A stretch of 64,000 nt of DNA. It comes from a virus. Shown in pieces: positions 18,101 through 25,700 of this stretch. The translations under genes and the position numbers were made by a program. The stretch covers positions 1-64,000 of the IMG/VR virus record IMGVR_UViG_3300032235_000715, one strand, 5' to 3'. Within the stretch, counting starts at the first letter, position 1. Each line of letters opens with the position of its first letter. The notes under the pieces were generated by a model. That model was not told the DNA's origin. It did no database searches and was given only the letters and a program-made list of their open reading frames with translations.

Positions 18101-18172
18101 GGTTATTCTGGAATTTCCACGGGAACACTTGTAACTAGAACTACTCCATTAAAATACTCCAATTACCTATAA
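6185..18172 (+). CDS. Giant virion structural protein at the gp7/VrlC position
   Basis: A single open frame of 3995 residues (12 kb). The N-terminus (LPAYVREEFPLVAEFLKQYY, about 15-35) and following 230 residues match the cyanophage protein found after gp6, variously labelled gp7, baseplate wedge or VrlC. T4 gp7 has 1032 residues. A YHYH-type domain is seen at about 1236-1330 (IIGWSYDGNPIYGPYG, LDEYNGRF, GTYAYF). The rest is built of beta repeats: a roughly 75-residue H..F..G..V.Y...YYV module in at least six copies, GSGY-type repeats near 8380, 9310, 9450, 9590, 10430, 12390, 12610, 16140, 16320, 16500 and 17400, and DSTxGF...DxExIxYT modules. Likely a baseplate-attached fibre or adhesin-like structural protein; coding status is certain, the exact gp7 equivalence is not. 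Confidence 0.75.
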   Translation: MTEKRIQFNNIIQNQLPAYVREEFPLVAEFLKQYYISQEFQGASTDLIQNIDQYLKLDNIKANIEVTTLTANITFADETIPVLSTVGFPDSYGLLQIDDEIITYTGRTATSFTGCIRGFSGITSLSDQNKPDELVFESSESADHSNKNSDQTDKKVINLSYLFLEEFFNKIKYQLTPGFEKREFYSGLDKYLFLKQSKDFYSTRGTDLSFKILFNVLYGEDVKIIRPQDYLIKPSDAHYEITNDLVVESISGSPYDLERSTLYQDAYGDITKGYVPISRVEKIFTDSSKEYYKLSFDAGYNRDINVNGSLYGNFSIHPKTKLIGDVISGTNTLDVDSTVGFPSAGELSVLYNDGTESIISYTSKSLNQFFGCKNITKTILDKTDIWLNVFAYGTSNKNSNEIIKVRITSVLNKINIVDDSYYYNAEDTAIIRTLGVNPSDESVSNNWFFNISPSIDVLSISDRGNQTYQLITKIDHNLRIGDEINLTISDGTKRSSTVSNIISSDIVEINGQGALDISRFYSIQRNLLKVNSQKYSYLSNQITNVQNVYKIDNKTLVSSPSLPSYNKQPLETYNRTVEFKGVFQNTEISGYPGFTDLINLNVDHGFYTGDSVYYTPSSGDDSLFEEGIYFIQRVNPTTVRFSKSRANLYKSIFVRFNSFIELKNNSKLEDSDFNLKKLDSQKLLREIIHPINEGIQYQTTPGPVGILINGVEILNYKSKDTIYYGSVEKIDVINPGSDYDVINPPTLVISDSVGTGATGYCSVKGSLREIRIIDSGFDYLETPKINISGGNGIGAKASASMKLIDHQLSFNSESKSAFVSITNNTIGFSTFHKFRNAEKVVYRTNAQTAVGGIVTNSSYYVSIEDLYTIKLHKTFDDALVGVNTVVLTSYGTGNHILESYNKKSVISSINIESNGSNYENKKRTVNSSGISTSLGYVNIKSHDFKSGEIVTYSTDGTVIGGLSNNTNYYVTKVDEENFKLSLVGVGTDNQDFYYKTNQQIQFNSTGSGTHTFNYPQIVVEVVGNIGVSTSFKAVVQPIFRGEITSIHLNDNGVGYGSSEIINFNRIPNATLNSGADAQLVPIINDGKIVEVLINNPGRNYNSPPNLNILTNNEGVGAILTPIIENGQIKSIKIVESGGGYNPNSTFITVSAAGTKAELNPVLKSWTVNLFAKYFNKFADDDGFIFYNSNSKYGLQYAHLYTPRKLRENVYAKEIGGKTLYGKYDLIKSNNNEVSSTNHSPIIGWSYDGNPIYGPYGLLNNGSISRMKSGYILNLATDRPPFPSGFFVEDYEYQNVDDESVLDEYNGRFCVTPDFPNGTYAYFTTIDGTSSSSFGGYRLPVFPYIIGNKFKSTPNQFNFDRKSNQDDIDLNKTDWSRNTTPYNLLKKYTSYSYLQLPNDLDQTIDVKYASPGVIENIGIVTGGINYKVNDKIIFDEEETSGFGFAAKVSRIGGKTVNSVSVASTTVYNLEIYPLEGSKNSFIAQSDLPHNFINVDIVSISGLNTTSSLIGGSYTIGVSTNTLSVSSPSGIGSVGVTGIVTFISVSGNLSHLSVRENDVYKIGNEKIKVLNVDKNSSRIRVLRSIDGTVGSAHSYTNVLYETSRRFSINVGNTTSYGYSVNKEFYFNPKESLGVGTVFGVGIGTTLSFSSPGIGASQIFIPTKTIYIPNHNLQTGDVLTYSTNIGTSISVSKDGITSSPLADQSVVYVAKISNDLIGISTVKVGLGTTGTFVGIASTTSSFSTLYFTGIGTGTYHSFKTNYPKLTAQASKNIVTVSTAQTHGITNNDYVFVNVNPGITTSIIVKYDDYNRKVLINPRSFVSGDINISSNSITVLNHNFENGQKVVYTSSSPSGGLVNNKIYYVVVFDKNTIKLSPSYYSATNLIPEIINITSASSGTLSPVNPPIKLYKESTAIFDLSDSSLSYLNGSVRYSAFELNFYIDSNYTQIFDKSFSSKTFEVIKTGIVGVDANAKVSLTVNDNIPQKLYYKLDPVYNSTLPLTKKEVNVDTSVIANNEMQVVYSGYNGEHRVTSTSSTSFTYNLDKTPESLSYSSSSKLNYETTSLSALGSVSKINITSNGQQYTTLPKFSEINSTYGTGAILEASSKSIGNIKKTKLNNIGFDFSCDFTVRPNLIFPQILKIEPLNSIDYIGINSRGRGYLTAPKLVVLDGKSREVLPELDLKYSLTDNYVTILNNTYRLNDITPIIVPTQNSNGVGIKSVSYNSTSKDVTIELSVGFSTSSSFPFAINDNVLIENISVGIASAAKGFNSENYNYQLFTVTSIDPNIGGYGSITYNLGNFLESGETPGTYDNVNSSGRIIPEKYFPKFNVVLKPNDFFENERVRYPNESISLGYVENWNKETKYLKVSSREILKEGNVIEGVSSKTQGIIFSTIKSTGFIDVGSYSKSENGWITETGVLNNELQKIQDNFYYQLFSYSLKSKVPYDTWENAVGSLNHTAGFKKFSDYQLESFGYSGISTDAASVLDTNADIIGFASLNCVYDFDLARENALVLGSKTYSDEITFSSRILTDYFESVGNRVLSIDNISDQFNSNPRSTRFSIVHRFFLSDARAQKYITYVKDQRYTSERQLMLFTLLHDNNMGYLNQYGRVESVYDLGSFDFSINGNEGLILFYPIKYRVNDYQVTTLSYNLKDSLVGVGSTTIGDIVSVNTNTIFVSSGPTTIISIGSTYTSSKILVEVSANNDQYQFNELNLIHDGTNIELLDYGQLTNHSTDAYSSSGLGTYYPYFSGSDLKIDFIPNVGIAASISTIQVAISNTSITGIGTFDIKYARFEARSTSIASTTSPTASIVAEYPEKYDGGYYVVQVSDITNNRHQLSEVIVLDDENEVYITEFGNIETHSGLGTIGAVKTINSTRLTFTPLANIDTQVKVYFNSLANFDEINTSTQYNNNTATSDYNVYYGTERDVKRSFELKHQGNPIFQRYFDASDSSTVSIGSSTIRIQNHFFVTGEKVSYSSGTPTAISSPIGIASTDFGVGIGTTDKLPSSVYIIKVDENNIKLARSVSDALRAAPKILNITSVGIGTRHVFTSLKQNTKTLVSIDNVIQSPVVSTSLTSYLSTNVLSVDDLIYIDSTEGLISGDLIRIDNEIMKIEAIGIGSTNSIRVARPWLGTNLTSHSIGTSITKVTGNYNIVENTINFVEAPYGNIPIGTSTNPPDERDWVGITSSSSFHGRVFMRSGVTDSSNESYYKNHIFDDISSRFTGSQKTFTLTSNGSNISDMYEDNAVVLINEIFQEPGLTNNYTLSESVGVTSISFVGSATSQSSDTNTSNLPSGGIIVSVGSTKGFGYQPLVSAGGTAIVSVAGTISSISIGNSGSGYRSSIQTLSGIATVTVRVGVATSSTGTPNIEFIGTAAVSRGNIVSIAITNPGIGYTTSNPPYVIIDAPLSYSDIPLIYSSSSSGIGTRATIDVIVGQGSSVIEFEIKNTGYGYEIGDILTIPVGGATGIPTTPNSTIKEFQISVDNVDRDKFSGWSIGELEAFDNIQILFDGKRVIFPLTYNGTTTSVYAKRGSLINIQDVLLVFVNDILQVPGEGYIFKGGSKIQFTEPPKSEDTCKIIFYKGSGDGVDVIFRDVIDTVKIGDDLQLTYDSFIGQSPSLLEDERKVVDILSIETVETNPYFGPGNTGNETLSRPLIWCRQTEDLIINEKEVAKNREFYEPFIYPSTHIIQSVGVGTSIIYVENLRPFFNPLNENNISLEFQNNITLISQDTKVSASATAIVSVAGTISSINILDGGSGYDSAPIVTIQNPIGIGSTTSTAISFITSGIVTSISITGVVTGYSSMNPPVVLIEPPTIDIESNKVASYEGDFGIISGISTVSVGVASTGIVFDFFIPQNSPLREGMISGITTISGIQTNYYFVVSNSNVGNGVTSLDSLRKIVGSGKSFLDGVYQVSSVSIAQTSVVGLGITYVAKVIVSVSGYNGLSGIGYSNYYGNFSWGRIKLKSRTKSESYNAYTNSGYSGISTGTLVTRTTPLKYSNYL

Positions 18173-18178
18173 TAAATA
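18171..18178 (+). promoter_or_regulatory. Late promoter motif AATAAATA before gp8
   Basis: AATAAATA lies 19 bases before the gp8 ATG and overlaps the stop codon of the giant gene. Same arrangement as at 3831. Confidence 0.65.
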
Positions 18179-18196
18179 GATAAAAAACTCCGTCAA

Positions 18197-19762
18197 ATGT
18201 CCGCAATTATAACTGATCAAATTAGAATATTAAATGCAAAAAACTTTGTTGCTGGAGTAACCACCTCTACTAATTCATATTACACTTTTGTTGGACTTCC
18301 CAACCCATCAAATATTCAAATTGATTGGGATACAAATCCTCCGGCACCAAGAGATAATTTTGATGAAGAAAATAATTATTGGGATACGATGATTGCTCTG
18401 AAGAAAATAAATTCTTCAGATGTTCGTCAGGTCATTCAAAAGAGAATTTGGTCTTCTGGAACAACTTATGACTACTATAGGCACGATTATAGTAGATCAA
18501 AGGTTGCTCCAGTTTCTGGTGCTACAAGTTTATATTCTTCATCATACTATATTTTAAATAGTGACTACAGAGTTTACATATGCCTCCAAAATGGAACTAG
18601 TCCAGATTATCCAAGTGGTAGACCTTCTCTAGATGAACCAACATTTGTGGATTTAGAACCAAGAGCAGCTGGAACAAGTGGAGATGGGTATATTTGGAAA
18701 TATCTTTATACCATTAAACCAAGTGATATTGTAAAATTTGAATCAACAAATTTTATGCCGGTCCCATTAGATTGGGAAACAAGTGTAGATAATTCTTCAA
18801 TAAGAAATAATGCTGTCGATGGATCAATTAAAATAATTACTATCACAAATAGAGGAGTTGGTGTAGGAACAGCAAATAGAACTTATACTAGAGTTCCTAT
18901 TAGAGGAGATGGAACTGGTGCAGAATGCACCATTGTCGTTAACAATGACCAACAAGTAGAATCAATAGTTGTATCAAATCAAGGTTCTGGGTATACTTAT
19001 GGTAATGTTGATTTAGTTGTAGGAAATGTCCCAACGGGATCTGTTAAACCAACATTCGAAGTGATTATTTCCCCTAAAGGAGGTCACGGAGCAGATATCT
19101 ATAGAGAGTTGGGTGCATATAATGTTTTACTTTATTCTAGAATTGAAAATGATTCGGAAAATCCAGATTTTATAACAGGAAATCAAATTGCAAGAGTTGG
19201 TATTGTTGAAAATCCGAAACAATTCGAATCAACGCAGTTATTAAACACAAATAAAGCAAGTGCAACATATGCAATAAGATTAACTGGCATTGGGTATAGT
19301 TCAGCAACATTTAATCCAGATTCATTGATCACTCAAACTGTTGGAACGGGAATTACTGCTTCAGGGAGAGTTATTAGTTATGATCAGACGACAGGAGTTC
19401 TTAAGTATTGGCAAGACAGAACTCTTGCTGGATTTAGCACTGGAAGCACATCTGTTGGTATAGCACAAACTAACCCACAGTATGGATTTGATCTCGTTGA
19501 ATTCACTAGTAATCCTACTGGAAGTGGAAGTTTAGTAATTGTTGGAAATACAGGTGCTACCTTATCAATTAGCACATCTTTTACAGGTATATCTACCGTA
19601 ATAAATAGTAGGACCTACTATCTTGGTCAGTCTTTTGTAAATGGTCTAGCAAATCCAGAAGTCAAAAAGTATTCTGGAAATATCATTTATGTTGATAATA
19701 GACCAGCAATTACTAGATCATCAAACCAAAAAGAAGATATTAAAGTCATTTTGCAGTTCTAA
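18197..19762 (+). CDS. 8: gp8 baseplate wedge subunit
   Basis: A 521-residue protein (T4 gp8 has 334). The N-terminal 200 residues carry the gp8 signature seen in cyanophages: MSAIITDQIRILNAKNFV, DNFDEENNYWDTMIALKK and GYIWKYLYTIKPSDIVKF. The middle (about 210-290) holds two GSGY-type beta repeats (ITNRGVGVG, VVSNQGSGYTYG) like those in the neighbouring giant protein, accounting for much of the extra length. gp8 dimers lie on the outside of the wedge. The gene is followed after six bases by the DUF4815 gene. Confidence 0.85.
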   Translation: MSAIITDQIRILNAKNFVAGVTTSTNSYYTFVGLPNPSNIQIDWDTNPPAPRDNFDEENNYWDTMIALKKINSSDVRQVIQKRIWSSGTTYDYYRHDYSRSKVAPVSGATSLYSSSYYILNSDYRVYICLQNGTSPDYPSGRPSLDEPTFVDLEPRAAGTSGDGYIWKYLYTIKPSDIVKFESTNFMPVPLDWETSVDNSSIRNNAVDGSIKIITITNRGVGVGTANRTYTRVPIRGDGTGAECTIVVNNDQQVESIVVSNQGSGYTYGNVDLVVGNVPTGSVKPTFEVIISPKGGHGADIYRELGAYNVLLYSRIENDSENPDFITGNQIARVGIVENPKQFESTQLLNTNKASATYAIRLTGIGYSSATFNPDSLITQTVGTGITASGRVISYDQTTGVLKYWQDRTLAGFSTGSTSVGIAQTNPQYGFDLVEFTSNPTGSGSLVIVGNTGATLSISTSFTGISTVINSRTYYLGQSFVNGLANPEVKKYSGNIIYVDNRPAITRSSNQKEDIKVILQF

Positions 19763-19768
19763 AGAATT

Positions 19769-22700
19769 ATGTCTCAAGTCACAAACCTCAATGTATCGCC
19801 ATATTTTGACGATTTTGATGCAAATAATGACTATCATAAAGTTCTTTTTAAGCCTGGATATCCAATTCAAGCAAGAGAACTGACCACTTTACAAACTATT
19901 CTACAAAATCAAGTAGAAAAATTTGGTCAGCACTTTTTCAAAGAAGGTGCAAAAGTTATTCCGGGAAATACTTCATATAATCAATTTTACTATGCCGTAG
20001 AATTAAACAATACTTATTTGGGAGTTCCTTTAGATGCTTATGTAGAGCAACTTGTTGGATCAAAGATTACCGGACAAACTTCAGGAATTACTGCAGTTGT
20101 AGAAAAGGTATTACTGTCTACAGACTCCGAAAGAGGAAACGTTACTTTATATGTAAACTATTTGAGTTCTAGTACTCAAAATAATTCAACAGTTCAGTTT
20201 TTAGATGGCGAAAGTATCTCTTCAAATGTCACTATTACTTCTGGTCTGTTAGGAAACACCTCCATTTCTGCAGGAACTCCATTTGGTATTACTGTTACTA
20301 GCAATGCAACTTCAATTGGTTCAGCATTCTCAATTACGGAAGGGGTTTATTTTATTAGAGGATACTTTGTAACTGTAAATACAGAGACTCTTATCTTAGA
20401 CCAATATTCAAATACTCCAAATTATAGAGTTGGGTTATTTGTAAATGAGGAAATTATTAATTCTGATATTGATGAGACACTAAATGATAATTCTCAGGGA
20501 TTTAACAATTATGCTGCTCCAGGTGCAGACAGATTAAAAATTTCGGTTTCACTATTCAAAAAAGATCTGAACGATTTTAATGATAATAATTTTATCGAGT
20601 TAGCATCTATTGTAGATGGAGTAATAAAAACAGTTAGAACTCCTAAAGAATATAATTTAATTCAAGACGAATTAGCAAGAAGAACGTATGCAGAATCTGG
20701 AGATTATTATGTAACACCTTTTGATTTAAATATCAAAGAGTCTCTGAATGATGGAGTAGGGAATAGAGGTATATTTAATACTGGACAATTTACTTATGGC
20801 GGTTCAACACCATCGGAAAATCTTGCCATTTATCAGATTTCTCCAGGTAAAGCATTTGTAAGGGGATATGAAGTAGAAACTGTTTCGCCAGTCTTATTAG
20901 ATTCTGAAAAACCAAGAACTGTCGCAACTCTTAATGATCTTTCAATCAATTATAACACGGGATCATCACTCACACTAAACCGAGTATTTGGTTCTCCCCT
21001 TATTGGAATAGGAAATACTTACGTTTTAAGTTTAAGAGATTCTAGAGTTGGTACAGCATCAACAATAGCAGCAGGAAAAGAAATTGGTGTCGCAAGAGTT
21101 TATGATTTTAGATTAGAATCTGGATCGTATGATACAACAAATTCAGATTTAAACCAATGGAATATTTCTCTTTATGATGTTCAAACAACAACTGAAGTCA
21201 CATTAAATCAACCAATTACACTTTCTGTTCCTACTTTTATTAAGGGCAAAAATAGTGGCGCAACTGCTTTCTTAAAAAATTCAGTAACTAATAGTGCATC
21301 AATTGTTCTTTATCAAAAAAATGGCGAATTCATTCCAAATGAATCATTTATTATTGATGGAATCAATAATAATAGAGTTGCAATAGCAATTACTTCATAT
21401 GGAATTACTGATATAAAATCTGTCCACGGTATTGTAGGATCTGCAACAACTTTTAATGCAGATACAGTTCAATCTGATTATTTCAATGTAGGAATTGCTA
21501 CTATTAGTGCTTCAAGTGGTGGCATTAGTACAATTACCAGTTCAAATGAAAACTTCCCAGGTAAAATAGTTAAATCTGGCAATCTTGTTAGATTTAGTAA
21601 TGGATCATCTTCTTTACCAGTATATGCAAGTGTAGTAAGCGTAGGAAAAACAACAATTTCAATTTCCGGTGTTGCTACGGTAACTGGTATTAATCAGGGT
21701 GGTTTACCAACATCACTTCTAAATGTTTCTGATTTGAAAATTTTAGGAACTAAATTATCTAAATCTACAGATGATACTTTATATACAGTTTTACCTAGAC
21801 CAAATATATCTTCAGTAGACTTAACTAATGCATCTTTAACCATCAGAAAGACTTTTAATGTAACTATCGCTGATAATCAATTATCAACACCAGTTACTGC
21901 TGGAGAAAATGAAACCTTCTTACCTTTTGATGAAGAAAGATACACTTTAATGAGATCTGATGGAAGAACAGAGGTTCTTACTTCGGACAAATTTGATTTT
22001 ATTAATGGATCAACTCAAATTCAAATTTATAATTTGGGTTCTAATGGAAGCGCGACACTTGTTGCAACTTTAAGAAAGATTAAACCAAAATCAAAAATCA
22101 AGTTAAAAAATAGAGTTAATTCTATTCTTGTTGATAAATCCAAGTACGAAGCATCTGGACTTGGCGCAACTACTCTGAACGATGGACTTACTTATGGAAA
22201 TTATCCATATGGAACAAGAGTTCAAGACGAAAGCATTTCACTCAATGTTCCAGATATTGTTAATGTTTATGGCGTTTATGAATCAAGGACAACTGCAGAT
22301 CCATCAGCACCTACTTTTGTTCTTTCTTCAATAAACGGTCCAACAACTAAAACCACCGATTTAATCATTGGTGAGCAATTTGTTGGTCAGTTAAGTGGTG
22401 CAATTGGTGTATATGCAGAAAGATTAACAGATTCTCAAATTTCGTTTATTCCATTAAATGAAAATACCTTCAAGGAAGGGGAAACGATTACTTTCGCAGA
22501 ATCTAATATTCAAGCAATTATTACAACTATTGATGCTTCTAGTTCCAGTATTTCATCAAACTTTAAGTTTGATAATGGACAAAAAGGATCCTTCTATGGA
22601 TATGGTGCAATCAATAGAGTACCTTCATCACCAGAACCTTCTAAAAAAATAAAAGTATATTTTGCCAGTGGTTATTATCAAGGTTCAGACAATGGCGATA

Positions 22701-25700
22701 TTACAACAGTAGAGTCTTATCGTGGTTTTGATTATAAGAAAGACATTCAAATTATAAACTCAGTAAGAAACTCTGATATGATTGATATCAGACCAAGAGT
22801 TTCTCCTTATACAGTAGCGGTAAATTCGAGATCACCACTTGAATTTTATGGAAGACTTTTTAATGGATCAGGAAATTCGTCGGCAAATATTTTAGCATCT
22901 GATGAGTCCATTGTTACTACATTTTCATATTATCTCGGAAGAATTGATAGAATCTATGTACGTAAAGATGGAACATTCCAGGTTAAGTATGGAGTTCCTT
23001 CCGAAAAACCAGAAAAACCTGTTAATGTTGAGGATGCACTGGAAATTGCAACTGTAACTTTACCTCCATATCTTTTTGATATATCTCAAGCTTCTGTTCA
23101 ATTCCTTGAGCATAAGAGATATAGAATGGTTGATATCAAACAACTTGAAAATAGAATTAAAAATCTTGAGTATTATACTGCATTATCAACCCTCGAATCA
23201 AGCACTGCAAACTTATTTGTTCCCGATTCAAGTGGATTAGATAGATTTAAATCTGGATTCTTTGTTGATAATTTTAGTTCATTAAATTCACAAGAAAGTG
23301 GTGTACCATTTGAAAATAGTATTGATCCTAAAAATAAAGAACTAAGACCAAAACACTACACTACTGCCATTGATTTAATTGCAGGTCCTGTGGAAGGAGT
23401 AGATTCTCAAGCAGACCTTGCATTTGAAGCACCAGAAGGAAATAACATAAGAAAAACTGGAGATTTGATCACTCTTGATTATGCAGAAGTCGAATGGTTA
23501 AAGCAAATTTTTGCAACTAGAACTGAAAGTGTGACCCCATTTATTATTAGTTTCTGGCAAGGAACTGTTGAACTTACTCCAGCAACAGATACTTGGATTG
23601 ATACTGTAAGATTAGATGCAAAAATTATTAACGTTGAAGGAAATTATGCCCAAACAATGGCTCTTGCTCAACAACAATTCAATGTAGATCCACAAACTGG
23701 TTATTCACCAACCGTTTGGGGTGCTTGGGAAACTAATTGGACTGGCAAAGAAGTTATTGAAACTGTTAAAACCAGAACAGATACTTCTTATAATTATGGA
23801 TATTATGGAAATTGGTGGTGGGGATGGCCTTATGGGTATGGTTATGGATATTGGGGGCACTATGGATATTATGGGTGGCGTAGAGGATATACAACAACTA
23901 CAGTTACTCAAGATAATTACAGAGAAGTAAAAGAAACTGGCGTCCAATCAAGAACTGGCACAACAACTTTCGTTTCTGAACAGTTTGATAAAGAATCAAT
24001 TGGAGATAAAGTTGTAAGCAGAGATCTGGTTCAATATTTAAGGTCAAGAAACATTCAATTTGTTGCTAAAAATGTAAAACCATTAACTCAAATTTATGCA
24101 TTCTTTGATGGCGTAGATGTAACTAAGTACTGTACACCAAAACTATTAGAAATCACTATGGTTTCTGGTGTATTTGCAGTTGGTGAAACTGTTATTGGTA
24201 CAATTCAAAAAACAGGTCTAAATGTAACTGTAATTAACGAAAGTGATCCGCGAATTACATTTAGAATTGCGCAATCAAATCACAAAGAAGGTCCATATAA
24301 TGTCCCATCATCAACATATCCTCTAAATCCGTATACAAGTCAAACTCTCCCTGCAACATATTCTTCTACAAGCACTATTTTAAATGTAGACACATTTTCA
24401 CTGTGTGCTCAATATCAAGGAGAATTTAGTGGTTGGGTTCAATCGGGAATGACTCTAGTTGGAAAAACAAGTGGTGCTCGTGCAACTATTGCTAATGTAA
24501 GACTAATTTCTGATGTTTATACCTCCTTAATTGGTAGTTTCTATATTCCAAATCCAAACATATCCGTAAATCCAAGATTTGAAAATGGTTCAAAAACCTT
24601 TACATTGATAAACAGTATTATCAATGATAGAAATCTTGCTTCTACAGTATCTGAGGAAAAATTTATTTCAAGTGGAACTATTGAAACTGTTCAAGAAAAT
24701 ATTATTTCCACTAGAAATGCAAGGATTGAGCAAAAACAAGATCTTCAGCAGAATAATGTTTCCAGAACTACTGGAGCTCAATTAGTAAGTAGTAATGTTA
24801 TTTCAAAAACAACTAATTGGAATAGATGTCCTTGGTGGGATCCTCTTGCACAATCATTCTTAGTCCAGGAAGAAAGTGGTATTTTCCTCACAAAATGTGA
24901 TATTTTCTTCAAAACAAAGGATGATGCAGAAGTTCCAGTATTGTTCCAAATAAGAACAATGCAGGGAGGATACCCCACACAGACTGTTCTTCCATTCTCT
25001 GAGATTACGTTAGAACCTGATCAAGTTAATATTTCTAATGATGGATCTGTTCCGACTTCGTTTGTATTTAAATCACCAGTTTATCTAGAAGGCGGAAAGG
25101 AATATTCAATTGTTATTGGATCAAATTCAAACAAATATAATGTTTTTATCTCCAGATCTGGTGAAGTTGATATTCTCACACAGTCATATGTAAACCAACC
25201 TTATCTTGGATCACTATTCAAATCACAAAATGCATCAACCTGGGAACCAAGTCAGTGGGAAGATTTGAAGTTTACCCTCTATAGGGCAGATTTCTTAACT
25301 TCTGGTAGTGTAGAGTTCTATAGTCCAGAATTATCACTAGGAAATTCTCAAGTTCCAACATTATTACCAAATTCTCTTAATCTTAATTCAAGAAAAGTTA
25401 GAATTGGATTATCAAGTGCATTAAGTGATAATAATCTAACCTTAGGAAATACAGTTCTCCAACAAGGGACTAATGCAACTGGCAATTATGTAGGAAATGC
25501 TGGAATCGCCACGGGAACACTTCAAGTTATTAATGCTGGTATCGGTTACACTCCATCCTCTGGTAGTTTAACATTTAGTGGAGTTGATTTAGTAACAGTT
25601 ACTGGAAGTGGTAGAAATGCAAAAGCAAATATTACAATTTCAAACGGAGTTGCAATAGCAGCTACAGTTTCTGTGTCGGGAAATGGATATCAAGTTGGTG

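Noticed and set aside
6185-18172. CRISPR-like or tandem DNA repeat array in the giant gene
   Set aside because: The repeats are at protein level, diverged and irregularly spaced, not identical DNA repeats with spacers.
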